From MFD01213-c1 sp963704405 (GTDB lineage Bacteria; Planctomycetota; Phycisphaerae; Tepidisphaerales; Tepidisphaeraceae), in NCBI GenBank assembly GCA_963704405.1, contig OY969903.1:4712001-4776000 (forward strand): a stretch of 64,000 bases of DNA, given 5' to 3'. The translations under genes were made by a program, and so were the position numbers. This document shows positions 47,631 through 55,905 of this stretch, one piece after another. A model generated the notes under the pieces. The model ran no database searches. It saw only the letters and a program-made list of their open reading frames with translations, and was not told the DNA's origin. Positions within the stretch are counted from its first letter, which is position 1. The number at the start of each line of letters is the position of its first letter.

Positions 47631-49148
47631 ATGGCACGTCCATCCTTGCGCAAGCACCAGCGGGCGGCCGCACTGGCGGGAGCAATTATCGCCGGAACGG
47701 CGGCGTGGTCGTGCGGCGCCGATTACTATCTCGATCCCTCCGGCAAAGGCGCACTGGGAGATGGAACCAATACCTACACCACCGTCGCCGCCGCACTGGG
47801 CGCCAGCGGTGTTCCTTCAGGCGCATCGGTCAGCAGCCCGAATCGGTTGTACATCTATCCCGGCGTTTACAACGTCGGCACAACCTCGCTGGCGTACAGC
47901 AAGGCCAACGTTGCGCTCGTCGGAACCACCGGCAATCCCGACGATGTCGTCATCACTTCCACCCTCGACTCCTCCTACAACCCGGGCACCGGCGCGATCG
48001 GCACCACCGGCAGCGCCACACTGCAAATCAAAGGTAATAACGTCTCGGCTGCGAACATCACCTTCGCCAACAGCACCGACACGCCATACATCCAGAACGT
48101 CTCGCACGTCGCCGTGACTTCCAGCGGTTCCTATACCGGCGGCAACGCCCAAACCTCAAACGCTCCTGCCGTCGCCTTGCTGGTTCAAGGCGATCAGGAT
48201 GCGTTCAACAATGTAAAAGTTCTCGGTTATCAGGATTCGTTGTATGTGAAGGGCGGCCGGGCTTATTTCACCAATTCCACAGTCAGCGGTGACAACGACT
48301 TCATCTTCGCCAACGGCACCGTCGTCTTCAAAAACTCCACCATCAACATCGACGGCGATCATCCCGGCGGAAACATCACCGCCGCCAGCACCGATAAGCG
48401 CACATCCAACGGTCTCGTCTTTATCAACAATACGATCACTGGCAATTCCGTGAAGGGCAACGCCGTGATCGATTCCCAGAACGCCGCCAGCGCCAGCGGG
48501 CCGGCGGCGGGTTCAATGTTTCTCGGTCGTCCGTGGGGCTGGCAGCAAGCAGGCGGTGATTCAAGCGTCATCTATATCAACAATCAGATGACCAGCGCCA
48601 TCGCCGCCGCCGGTTGGAGCACGTGGAATACGAACGAAACCAACACGGTTAACGGCAAAAACGCCGGGCTGCCGGTCAAAGACACCCGCTACGCCGAATA
48701 TGGATCGACAGACCTCCTGGGCAATCCGCTTGACACCTCAGGCCGAGTCGGATTTTCGCACCAGTTCACCTCAGGCCAGGCGTTGGTCTATACCGTTGCC
48801 AACATCTTCTCGCAGGAATCGGCGTTCGGCTGGTATGGCCAGGGCTATCCCGCCGGCGACCAGACCGCCGCCGGCACCGGTTCCGCTAGCCCCGGCGATC
48901 CAAACTTCAGTTGGCCCGCATACTGGGGCGACCGCAACTCAAACAATGACACCGCAAACTCTGCCGTCTCCGCAACCTATCCCCTTCCCGGCAATCCCAC
49001 GGCGTACAGCAACCCCACGTGGGTCGCGACCGTCGCTACCTGGGACCCCGAAGCCCAACTCGCCGCGGAAGTCCCTGAACCGGGAACCATGTCTCTCCTC
49101 GGCGCCGCCGTCGGAATGATTCTGCTCCGACGGCCAAAGAAAACCTAA
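47631..49148 (+). CDS. Pectinesterase-family protein with PEP-CTERM tail
   Basis: 505 residues: signal peptide (AAALAGAIIAGTAAWSCGA), a right-handed beta-helix of the pectin methylesterase family CE8, and a C-terminal PEP-CTERM sorting signal (VPEPGTMSLLGAAVGMILLRRPKK: PEP, membrane segment, basic end). Pectinesterase motifs present are AVALLVQGDQDAFNNVKVLGYQDSLYV, in which GYQDSLY is the family motif, and SGDNDFIFANGTVVF (like G-x-V-DFIFG), with the catalytic Asp residues. FLGRPWG matches the family LGRPW. It should demethylate pectin or a similar polysaccharide, held at the envelope by the sorting system. Confidence 0.92.
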   Translation: MARPSLRKHQRAAALAGAIIAGTAAWSCGADYYLDPSGKGALGDGTNTYTTVAAALGASGVPSGASVSSPNRLYIYPGVYNVGTTSLAYSKANVALVGTTGNPDDVVITSTLDSSYNPGTGAIGTTGSATLQIKGNNVSAANITFANSTDTPYIQNVSHVAVTSSGSYTGGNAQTSNAPAVALLVQGDQDAFNNVKVLGYQDSLYVKGGRAYFTNSTVSGDNDFIFANGTVVFKNSTINIDGDHPGGNITAASTDKRTSNGLVFINNTITGNSVKGNAVIDSQNAASASGPAAGSMFLGRPWGWQQAGGDSSVIYINNQMTSAIAAAGWSTWNTNETNTVNGKNAGLPVKDTRYAEYGSTDLLGNPLDTSGRVGFSHQFTSGQALVYTVANIFSQESAFGWYGQGYPAGDQTAAGTGSASPGDPNFSWPAYWGDRNSNNDTANSAVSATYPLPGNPTAYSNPTWVATVATWDPEAQLAAEVPEPGTMSLLGAAVGMILLRRPKKT

Positions 49149-49264
49149 ATGAGTATCGCGAGTGCGTGCCCTGCCGAATCACATTTAGAGGCTTTCAATC
49201 TATCCCCGCAAATCTGCTTCTCCCATTGTCCATTCCCCTCTCGCGATCTACCGTAATCCGTCAT

Positions 49265-49831
49265 ATGACGAACACTATCCTCGCCTTGATCGAAGAACTC
49301 GACCGCCTCGGCCAAACGCGCGACGACGCCTGGCAAATCAGCCGCGCCGAAGGCGAGCTCCTCCACCAGATCGCACTGGCTGCCAACGCCCGCGTCATCA
49401 TCGAGATCGGCACCAGCTACGGTTTCAGCGGTTTGTTCTGGGGCGCGGCCCTGCTTCGCACCGGTGGGCTTCTCCATACCATCGACATCAATCCCGCCAA
49501 AGTCGAATCATCCAAGGCAACCTTCGCCGCCGCCGGCCTCGGCGCTCATATCGTCAATCATTGCGGCAGCGCCATTGATATCCTTAAAAACCTCAACGGC
49601 CCATTCGACCTGGTATTCATTGACGCCGACAAAGCGGCCACGCGCGAATATTTCGACCATGTCTTCCCCAAACTTCGCGCCGGCGGCTCGATCCTCATCG
49701 ATAACGCCACCACTCATCGCAAGGAACTAAGCGATTTCATTCAATATGCCCGCGACCTCCCAAACACCGTCAGCATGGAAGTCGCTGTCGGCAACGGTGT
49801 GGAATGGGTCGTGAAATCCCCGCCGCCGTGA
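49265..49831 (+). CDS. Class I SAM-dependent O-methyltransferase-like
   Basis: 188 residues, ATG 49265. Rossmann motif I IIEIGTSYGFSGLFWGAAL, then LLHTIDINPAKVESSKATFAAAGL, motif for metal/substrate FDLVFIDADKAATREYFDHVFPKLRAGGSILIDNATTH, as in catechol-type O-methyltransferases of the COMT/CCoAMT kind. Those have a metal-binding Asp at FIDADK, present here. The substrate is unknown. The gene stands alone, 116 bp after the pectinesterase gene. Confidence 0.85.
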   Translation: MTNTILALIEELDRLGQTRDDAWQISRAEGELLHQIALAANARVIIEIGTSYGFSGLFWGAALLRTGGLLHTIDINPAKVESSKATFAAAGLGAHIVNHCGSAIDILKNLNGPFDLVFIDADKAATREYFDHVFPKLRAGGSILIDNATTHRKELSDFIQYARDLPNTVSMEVAVGNGVEWVVKSPPP

Positions 49832-49942
49832 GGCGATATTATGCCTGGTTCTTAATAGTGCAGACGTCTGCCTGCCTGGCGATCCGCAACCTGATCTGAA
49901 AATCCCTCCGTGATAAACTCAGCCTGAATCGGAGACACCCCC

Positions 49943-51073
49943 ATGCCACCTGCTCCCTCATCCACCTGCACACGCACCGAATTTCTTCATCTCGGCGTCA
50001 AAGCCTTCACCGCCGCCGCGCTTCTTTCTGCCTTCCCCGCGGGCACGGCCAGTGCCGCGACATCGGCAACAGCGCCAACCACAAACCCCACCTATGATTT
50101 GACCCATTTCGTCCGTTGGATCACCGAAGAATTCGAACCCATGTTTCGTCTTCCCGGCCCCGCCGGCTCATATGCCCGCGAGCCAGGCGCCACCGTTACC
50201 GAACTCTATGGCGTAGCCGACATGGCCTGCATCCTCTACACGATCGGCCATCTCCACCCCACCGAAGCGGAGCGCGCCCAATGGATTGCCAACCTCCAAT
50301 CCTTTCAAAACCCCGATACCGGCTACCTCGTGGAAAAAAAGCCCACCCACGCCCCGCTGCACAACACTGCTTTTGCGCTTGCGGCCCTCGAACTGTTCAG
50401 CGCCGGCCCGTTGCATCCGCTGAAATTCGCCGCCGACTTCCAGGACATCCGCACATTTCTTCTGACGAAGTTGGATTGGAAGAAACGCGTTTACGTTGAC
50501 AGCCACCGCGGCGCCGGCATCGGCGCGATCTACGCGCTCTCCCCCGACCTCCGCTCCCCTGAATGGTTCGGTGATTACTTCGCCGCCTGCGATAGTCTCT
50601 TCGATCCGGCCATCGGTTTAATGGGCCGGGACAAACCCCCGACCGGCGATTCCGACCAGGTTGGCGGAACCTTCCACTACCATTTCCTATACGAACATTT
50701 CAATCGCCGCATGCCCTATCCCGAGCATCGCATCGACACTGTCATCGGCCTGCAGCAATCCGATGGCTACTGGGCCGCCGGCAATCACCTGTGGCTCACC
50801 CTCGACGCCATCTATCTCCTCACCCGCACCGCCCGCCACTGCCCATACAGGATGGACGACATCCGCCAAACCATTCGAAAAACGCTCGATGCCCTGATGA
50901 CTGATGTCTACACTCCGCCCGGCCTGACCAGAACCATCACCGGTCACCTGGCGGTTCACCTCGTGACGGCGGCCATCAGCATCGCCGCCGAGGCTCAGCA
51001 ATTCCTGGGCGATGAGGAAATCAAAACCCCCTGGCCGCTGCACCTGGTGCTGGACCGCCGCCCGTTCATCTAA
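49943..51073 (+). CDS. Exported alpha/alpha-toroid protein of unknown function
   Basis: 376 residues. The N-terminus has a Tat-like or Sec-like signal (RTEFLHLGVKAFTAAALLSAFPAGTASA). The body has helical repeats typical of an alpha/alpha toroid: VADMACILYTIGHL, QSFQNPDTGYLV, NTAFALAALELFSAG, IGLQQSDGYWAAGNHLWLTLDAIYLLTRTA. This fold is shared by terpene cyclases, prenyltransferase beta subunits and polysaccharide lyases/glycosidases; the catalytic residues for any of these are not evident. Near the pectinesterase it could act on polysaccharide. Confidence 0.65.
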   Translation: MPPAPSSTCTRTEFLHLGVKAFTAAALLSAFPAGTASAATSATAPTTNPTYDLTHFVRWITEEFEPMFRLPGPAGSYAREPGATVTELYGVADMACILYTIGHLHPTEAERAQWIANLQSFQNPDTGYLVEKKPTHAPLHNTAFALAALELFSAGPLHPLKFAADFQDIRTFLLTKLDWKKRVYVDSHRGAGIGAIYALSPDLRSPEWFGDYFAACDSLFDPAIGLMGRDKPPTGDSDQVGGTFHYHFLYEHFNRRMPYPEHRIDTVIGLQQSDGYWAAGNHLWLTLDAIYLLTRTARHCPYRMDDIRQTIRKTLDALMTDVYTPPGLTRTITGHLAVHLVTAAISIAAEAQQFLGDEEIKTPWPLHLVLDRRPFI

Positions 51074-51110
51074 ATGGCAACAAGCCGGATGCTTCGCCAA
51101 AAAAGCATAA

Positions 51111-51153
51111 AAAAACCGCCCGCCGGCTGGGAAAGGAGATCAGCCGGCGGGCG
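51111..51153 (-). terminator. Rho-independent terminator
   Basis: A GC-rich stem of about 12 bp (GCCCGCCGGCTG / CAGCCGGCGGGC) around a loop GGAAAGGAGAT, with a T run on the minus strand immediately afterwards. It ends the PilZ gene, whose stop lies 63 bp away, and sits near the stop of the plus-strand gene. Confidence 0.8.
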
Positions 51154-51215
51154 ATTAGGTTTGTGCGAAAAGAAAATACGAATACAAAAATACTAAATAC
51201 AACAACTCATCAACT

Positions 51216-51680
51216 TCAAGCCGCCAACGGCTGGGTTGACAGATACAGCCCCAGCATTCCCCGGTCCATCTCATCCATATCCACCAGTCGCCCGGCTACT
51301 TCGACTTCACCCTTTTCAGCAACCGGCAGAACCCGCGCCACGCTCAACCAACCCACCCATTCCCGTGTCGGCTGCGGAGCCGAACCGGATGTATCCACAA
51401 ACGGACAGATTCCCGCATAAGCCGGCAATTCCAACCGAAGCCGGATCTGGCCGTCGGCCTTTACATTGGTCTGTTTCGTGCGAATCCGAACCCCGCCCGC
51501 GCTCAGGTCCACCAGCCGGCCAAATTCCTTCGGCGAGCGCTTGGCCCCGTCCCAGCGATCCACAGCAATCCCCTGCTGTTCGATGTCATGACGCCGATAC
51601 TCTCGACGCTCCGCGCCGTTTGCTTCGACACCAATCTTGAACTTCGACTGCTGATTCTGACGCTGATGAAGTGAGGTCAT
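51216..51680 (-). CDS. PilZ domain protein (c-di-GMP binding)
   Basis: 154 residues. PilZ motifs: ERREYRRHDI (RxxxR arginine switch, about residues 24-33) and DLSAGGVRI (D/NxSxxG, about residues 58-66). Both loops for cyclic di-GMP binding are intact. There is no other domain, so this is a single-domain adaptor. The terminator 63 bp downstream indicates a monocistronic unit. The effector is unknown. Confidence 0.88.
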   Translation of the reverse strand: MTSLHQRQNQQSKFKIGVEANGAERREYRRHDIEQQGIAVDRWDGAKRSPKEFGRLVDLSAGGVRIRTKQTNVKADGQIRLRLELPAYAGICPFVDTSGSAPQPTREWVGWLSVARVLPVAEKGEVEVAGRLVDMDEMDRGMLGLYLSTQPLAA

Positions 51681-51918
51681 GGACGCTGCTCCTCTATAGG
51701 GGTTCTAAATTAACTGGCTTTCCGAACACCCTTTCTATCGACCGCCCTAACGAGGAACTTTTGTTAATTTGGGCAATCTCGGCACTTCACGCGAAGACCG
51801 CGTTATCGGACGGCCGAAGAGCAGCAAATTCTGCCGTCCCATCCAAATTGGACATGATCTGACCTCTCAAACCCCAAAATGGGACCTGCGCGTTCAGAAT
51901 ATGGCATGCTTTGTAATG

Positions 51919-52652
51919 TTACGCGCCCTGTGCCGCCTTCAGATATCGCCGAACAGTTTCCGCCAATCCCATCTCCAGGGCGTCGGCGATCAACGCATGT
52001 CCGATAGACACCTCGGCCAAAAACGGAATTCGCTTCACCAGCGGCGGCAGATTCATCAAATTCAAATCGTGTCCCGCGTTTACTCCCAGCCCCACTTCCC
52101 GCGCCAATGGGCGGCCGTCACGTAAGCATCCGCCGCCTTTGCATTCCCGCGAGCAAACTCTGCCGCATAAGGCTCGGTATATAACTCCACCCGATCCACC
52201 CCCAGTCGCCCCGCCCGCTCTACTTGTGCAGCATCCGGATTCAAAAACAAACTCACCCGGCATCCCCACTCCTGCAATTGCTTCACTACCGGGATCAGTC
52301 GGTCCACATTCTGCTGATTCAAATCCCATCCCTGGTTGCTCGTCGGCACATCCCGCGTGTCCGGCACCAGCGTGCATTGGGTTGGCCGCACTTCTTTTGC
52401 GAAATGCATGAAACTCTCAAACGGATTCCCCTCGATATTGAACTCCGCCTCCGGAAATTCCTTGAGCAGGTCGGCAATCGCATAAACATCCCCCGGCCGA
52501 ACATGCCGCCGATCCGGCCGCGGATGCACCGTAATCCCCGCCGCCCCCGCCTCCAGGCAAATCCGCGAAGCCCGAATTACGCTCGGCACATCCAACTCGC
52601 GCGTATTCCGCAAAGTAGCGACCTTATTCACATTAACACTAAGCTGCGCCAT
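51919..52652 (-). CDS. pdxJ: Pyridoxine 5'-phosphate synthase, one frame break
   Basis: Condenses 1-deoxyxylulose 5-phosphate with 3-amino-2-oxopropyl phosphate to pyridoxine 5-phosphate. ATG 52652 gives QLSVNVNKVATLRNTRELDVPSVIRASRICLEAGAAGITVHPRPDRRHVRPGDV, the classic PdxJ start (HPRxDxRHI). Next come LVPDTRDVPTSNQGWDL and VSLFLNPDAAQVERAGRLGVDRVELYT. A frame change near 52095 leads to LGVNAGHDLNLMNLPPLVKRIPFLAEVSIGHALIADALEMGLAETVRRYL, the C-terminal phosphate loop. Net shift: one missing base. Confidence 0.92.
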
Positions 52653-52731
52653 CAGACAGATTATAGACAACGATCGACGCAAATGTGCATGCCCCCAAAT
52701 TACACCGCTCGATTACAAGTTACGGATTACC

Positions 52732-52879
52732 GAGCTCCTAACAGAATGGATGAACGCAGAGTCACGGAGGCCGCGGAGGTAGAACAGAGAGGGCTATGTT
52801 TTTCCTTGTTTTCTCCGCGTTTTACCTCCGCGGCCTCCGCGACTCTGCGTTCATTTTCCTCCTGTTTTGTTAGGAGCTT
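52732..52879. repeat. 148-bp palindromic intergenic repeat, copy 1
   Basis: An element with outer arms AGCTCCTAACA / TGTTAGGAGCT and inner arms of 30 bp (GAACGCAGAGTCACGGAGG... with its complement, 29 of 30 pairing) around a 42-bp loop. It is identical to the copy at 58745-58892 except for one base (G at 52873, A there). It is inserted between pdxJ and moaB. It resembles dispersed intergenic repeats of other soil bacteria and has no ORF. Confidence 0.9.
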
Positions 52880-52890
52880 ACCGCCACGAG

Positions 52891-53403
52891 TTACGAATCC
52901 CGCCGCATTTCCCCAATCACATGCCGAATTTCCGGCAGGATCAGCTTCGTCATCGCTAATTCCACCGCCGCTGTCGACCCCGGCATGCAGAAAATCGCCT
53001 TGTCCCGAGCAATGCCCCCAATCGCCCGGCTCAGCATCGCCCCGCTGCCAATCTCCTGCCAGCTCAACATGCGAAACAATTCCCCAAACCCCGCGATCGG
53101 CTGCTCGATCGCCGCCTCCGCCACTTCAATGGTCCGGTCCCGTCGGCTGATGCCCGTACCGCCGCTGGTCAGCACGACATCGATATCATTCCGCATAAGC
53201 AATGCCTGCAACACGGCCGAGAACTCCGCCGGTTCATCTCGAATCACCGTGTAATAAGAAACCACATGCGATGCCGCCAACAACAGATTCTTAATCCGCC
53301 CCCCGCTTTTATCTGTTGCTTCCGTCCGCGTATCGCTGAGCGTGATGACCCCGCACCGAGCCACGATTCCCCCCGAATCATCCTGATGCTGAATATATGA
53401 CAT
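52891..53403 (-). CDS. moaB: MoaB/Mog-family molybdenum cofactor biosynthesis protein
   Basis: 170 residues from ATG 53403. The MoCF/MPT-binding domain: CGVITLSDTRTEATDKSGGRI, YYTVIRDEP, DVVLTSGGTGISRRDRTIEV (the TSGGTG phosphate loop), GFGELFRMLSWQEIGSGAMLSRAIGG and FCMPGSTAAVELAMTKLILPEIRH. It either adenylylates molybdopterin (MogA-like) or plays the less clear MoaB role; MoaB is preferred by size. Both modAB and this gene are in the window, 30 kb apart, so molybdoenzymes are expected. Confidence 0.9.
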   Translation of the reverse strand: MSYIQHQDDSGGIVARCGVITLSDTRTEATDKSGGRIKNLLLAASHVVSYYTVIRDEPAEFSAVLQALLMRNDIDVVLTSGGTGISRRDRTIEVAEAAIEQPIAGFGELFRMLSWQEIGSGAMLSRAIGGIARDKAIFCMPGSTAAVELAMTKLILPEIRHVIGEMRRDS

Positions 53404-53449
53404 CTTATATAATCCGCGGCAGCCCATCCCATCACCGCCAGCCCTCATC

Positions 53450-53899
53450 TCAAGGCGTCACCTTCGTTGCCTTCATGAGGCCATCATCATCATCAATCTC
53501 AAACGCATTCGCCCCCGGCTGCAACAGCAAATCCATCCGGCTCAAACTCCCTTTCCCAATCGCCAGCATCTCTGTCAACGTCGGCGTCCCGCTGTACACT
53601 CGCAGATATGCCCGGCCATGCACCGGATCAAATGACCCATTGATCGGCCCCCGATCCGCATGTCTCCCCGGCGGAAGCACCACCGCCGGCAAATGATCGT
53701 CCGCCGGTGGATTCGCCAGCGTCGCAATCTGCTCCGGCGACAGCCACCCGTCCTCCATCGGCCCATACTCCTTCACCAGCCAAACGGTCACTGGCCGAGA
53801 CAACTTGTTCTCCACCGTAACCTGATAACTCCGCTTCTCCGTCATACATCCCACCGAAGCAACCAGAAGCGGCAGCAACAAAATATAGCGCAGTTTCAT
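53450..53899 (-). CDS. Putative lipoprotein of unknown function
   Basis: 149 residues from ATG 53899. A lipoprotein signal peptide: MKLRYILLLPLLVASVGC with lipobox VASVGC, the Cys being the lipidated residue. The mature part is a small beta-rich domain (YQVTVENKLSRPVTVWLVKEYGPMEDGW...AYLRVYSG) with a Pro/Gly-rich middle. No family is recognised. The gene follows the palindromic repeat region and precedes moaB on the same strand. Confidence 0.65.
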   Translation of the reverse strand: MKLRYILLLPLLVASVGCMTEKRSYQVTVENKLSRPVTVWLVKEYGPMEDGWLSPEQIATLANPPADDHLPAVVLPPGRHADRGPINGSFDPVHGRAYLRVYSGTPTLTEMLAIGKGSLSRMDLLLQPGANAFEIDDDDGLMKATKVTP

Positions 53900-54635
53900 G
53901 CACTCGATCTTAACCCATGCGCCGACATGGCGAAACGAAACCCAAAATAAACGAACCAACTCATCCTCTTCGTATTTAAGATTCCGACAACGTTTGAATA
54001 TGAGGAAAGAGGAAGAGGAAGAGGAAGAGAAATCACAGCCGCAGGGGCTGCTGCCCCCGCACCCCCGCAAGCAGAGGAATTGTGATAAGAGGGAAGGTGT
54101 AAAAGGACCGCTGCGCGGGCAGTGAAGGTTAGCCGGAGGCGGAACCCAGCTCTTACTCTCGCCGTGCCGCTCGGTTCCGCCTCCAGCGTCCTCCACCTCC
54201 GTAGGCAAGGCACGCCCCCAGTTGCGCAGAGCAGATGTAGGCTGCGAAGAAAACTTGCCGGCGTAGCCGCGCCGGCAAGCCGTCAAAAGCCACCCATGGC
54301 GCACATCGCTATTTCTCGCCTGCTCGCTATTTCCTCGCTGCCCGCCGATTTATCACATCGCCCGCCATTTCATTGCACCGCCCATTCGTAGCGTTCGTTC
54401 GACTTCAATCGTCCGCAATCATTGGAAGTAAAAGGCCCGGCATCCCGCCACCGAACCAGCCGTATACAATTGCCACAGGGGGCGTGCCCTGCCCAGGAGG
54501 TGGGGACGCTGGGGCGGAAACTAGCGGCACGGCGAGAGTAAGAACCGGTTCCGCCCCGGCTACAACTCTGGACTTCCCCACGAATGGTGGGCGCTGTGGA
54601 GGGCAGGATAAGATGCCTGCCCCAAGGAGCAAATC

Positions 54636-54917
54636 ATGTCCAGAAGGAAGTTTACACGTGAGTTCAAGCTGTCGGCGGTTCAACTGGTGAACGGGCAGGG
54701 CTATTCGATCGTCGATGCGGCCAAGAGCCTGGGAGTGGATCCCAGCAGTGTCCGGGGCTGGATCGAGAAGTTTTCGACCGAGCCGGGCATTGGGCCAAGC
54801 GGTGAAGGGGCGTTGGCGGCTGAGTTGCGTCAGCTGCGCAAGGAGAACGCGCGGCTGGTGATGGAGCGTGACATTTTAAAAAAAGCGGCGGCGTTCTTTG
54901 CAAAGGAGCAGATGTGA
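54636..54917 (+). CDS. IS3-family transposase OrfA
   Basis: 93 residues with a helix-turn-helix DNA-binding domain (FTREFKLSAVQLVNGQGYSIVDAAKSLGVDPSSVRGWIEKF) and a leucine-zipper-like C-terminus (ALAAELRQLRKENARLVMERDILKKAAAFF). An A7 run at 54878-54884 precedes GCGGCG and would allow the -1 slip typical of IS3 elements. After it the -1 frame is open through to orfB, so a fused OrfAB transposase can be made. Confidence 0.92.
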   Translation: MSRRKFTREFKLSAVQLVNGQGYSIVDAAKSLGVDPSSVRGWIEKFSTEPGIGPSGEGALAAELRQLRKENARLVMERDILKKAAAFFAKEQM

Positions 54918-55774
54918 AGTTCGCTTTCATCCAAGACTCTTTGAGTGAGTATGCGGTGGAGGTCTGCTGCTGTGTGCTGGAAGTGAGCCGCTCGGGTTAC
55001 TACGCCTGGCGGGATCGGCCGGCCAGCCCGCGAGCCCTTCGCCAGGAGCAACTGACTGAGAAGATCAAGACCGTGCATGAACAGAACCGCCGGGTGTACG
55101 GCAGCCCGAGGGTCTGTCAGGCGCTGATCGCTCAGGGTGAAAAGGTGAGCGAGAACACCGTGGCCAAACTGATGAAGCAGCGGGACATCCGGGCCAAAAG
55201 CAAAAGGAAGTTCGTGCCAGCCACCACCGACAGCGCTCATGCCAACCCGGTGGCGGGTAACGTGCTGGACCGGCAGTTCACCGCTGACTTGCCCAATCAG
55301 AAATGGGCAGTGGATATTACATATATTCCCACTGATGAAGGCTGGCTGTATCTGGCGGGCGTGATCGACTTATGCAGCCGATTGATCGTCGGCTGGTCGA
55401 TGGCTGAGCATATGAAGACGGAGTTGGTGAGTGACGCGTTGAAGATGGCCCTGGCCCGGCGAAACCCCGCCGGCTCATTGATCCATCACAGCGACCGGGG
55501 CGTTCAGTACAGCTGCGAGGATTACCTGCACCTGCTGGAATCGCATAACATGCAGCCGAGCATGAGCCGAAAGGGAGACTGCTGGGACAATGCGGCGATG
55601 GAGAGCTTCTGGGCCACGCTCAAGACCGAGCTGGTGCATCATGAGCACTACGCCACCCAAGAGCAGGCCCGAGCGTCGATCTTTGAGTACATCGAGGTGT
55701 TTTACAATCGCAAACGACTGTACAGTTCGTTAGGCTATCTCAGCCCCGAAGCGTTCGAGGCGAGCCTGAATTAG
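54914..55774 (+). CDS. IS3-family transposase OrfB (DDE integrase)
   Basis: 286 residues with an HTH_21 domain (YGSPRVCQALIAQGEKVSENTVAKLM) and a DDE integrase core: Asp in WAVDITYIPTDEGWLYLAGVID, Asp in HHSDRGVQYSC, and Glu in DNAAMESFWATLKTEL. All three are present. GTG at 54914 overlaps the TGA of orfA by four bases; in vivo the main product is probably the -1 frameshift fusion OrfAB. Intact and so possibly active. Confidence 0.93.
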   Translation: MKFAFIQDSLSEYAVEVCCCVLEVSRSGYYAWRDRPASPRALRQEQLTEKIKTVHEQNRRVYGSPRVCQALIAQGEKVSENTVAKLMKQRDIRAKSKRKFVPATTDSAHANPVAGNVLDRQFTADLPNQKWAVDITYIPTDEGWLYLAGVIDLCSRLIVGWSMAEHMKTELVSDALKMALARRNPAGSLIHHSDRGVQYSCEDYLHLLESHNMQPSMSRKGDCWDNAAMESFWATLKTELVHHEHYATQEQARASIFEYIEVFYNRKRLYSSLGYLSPEAFEASLN

Positions 55775-55905
55775 TCATCCCGCAGCGCCCACCATTCGTG
55801 GGGAAGTCCACCGGTTCCGCCCCAGCTATAACTCCACCGCCCGCGCAGCGGTCCTTTTTACCCTTCCCTCTTATCTCAATTCCCTCCCAGCGGGGGTGCG
55901 GGGGC

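Larger units (their letters stand above)
54569..55810 (+). mobile_element. IS3-family insertion sequence
   Basis: A 1242-bp element bounded by perfect 28-bp inverted repeats (left 54569-54596, TGGACTTCCCCACGAATGGT...; right 55783-55810). It carries orfA and orfB in the IS3 arrangement. It is flanked directly by imperfect 24-bp direct repeats (54545-54568 and 55811-55834, 22 of 24 identical), longer than a normal 3-5-bp IS3 target duplication. It looks complete. Confidence 0.92.
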
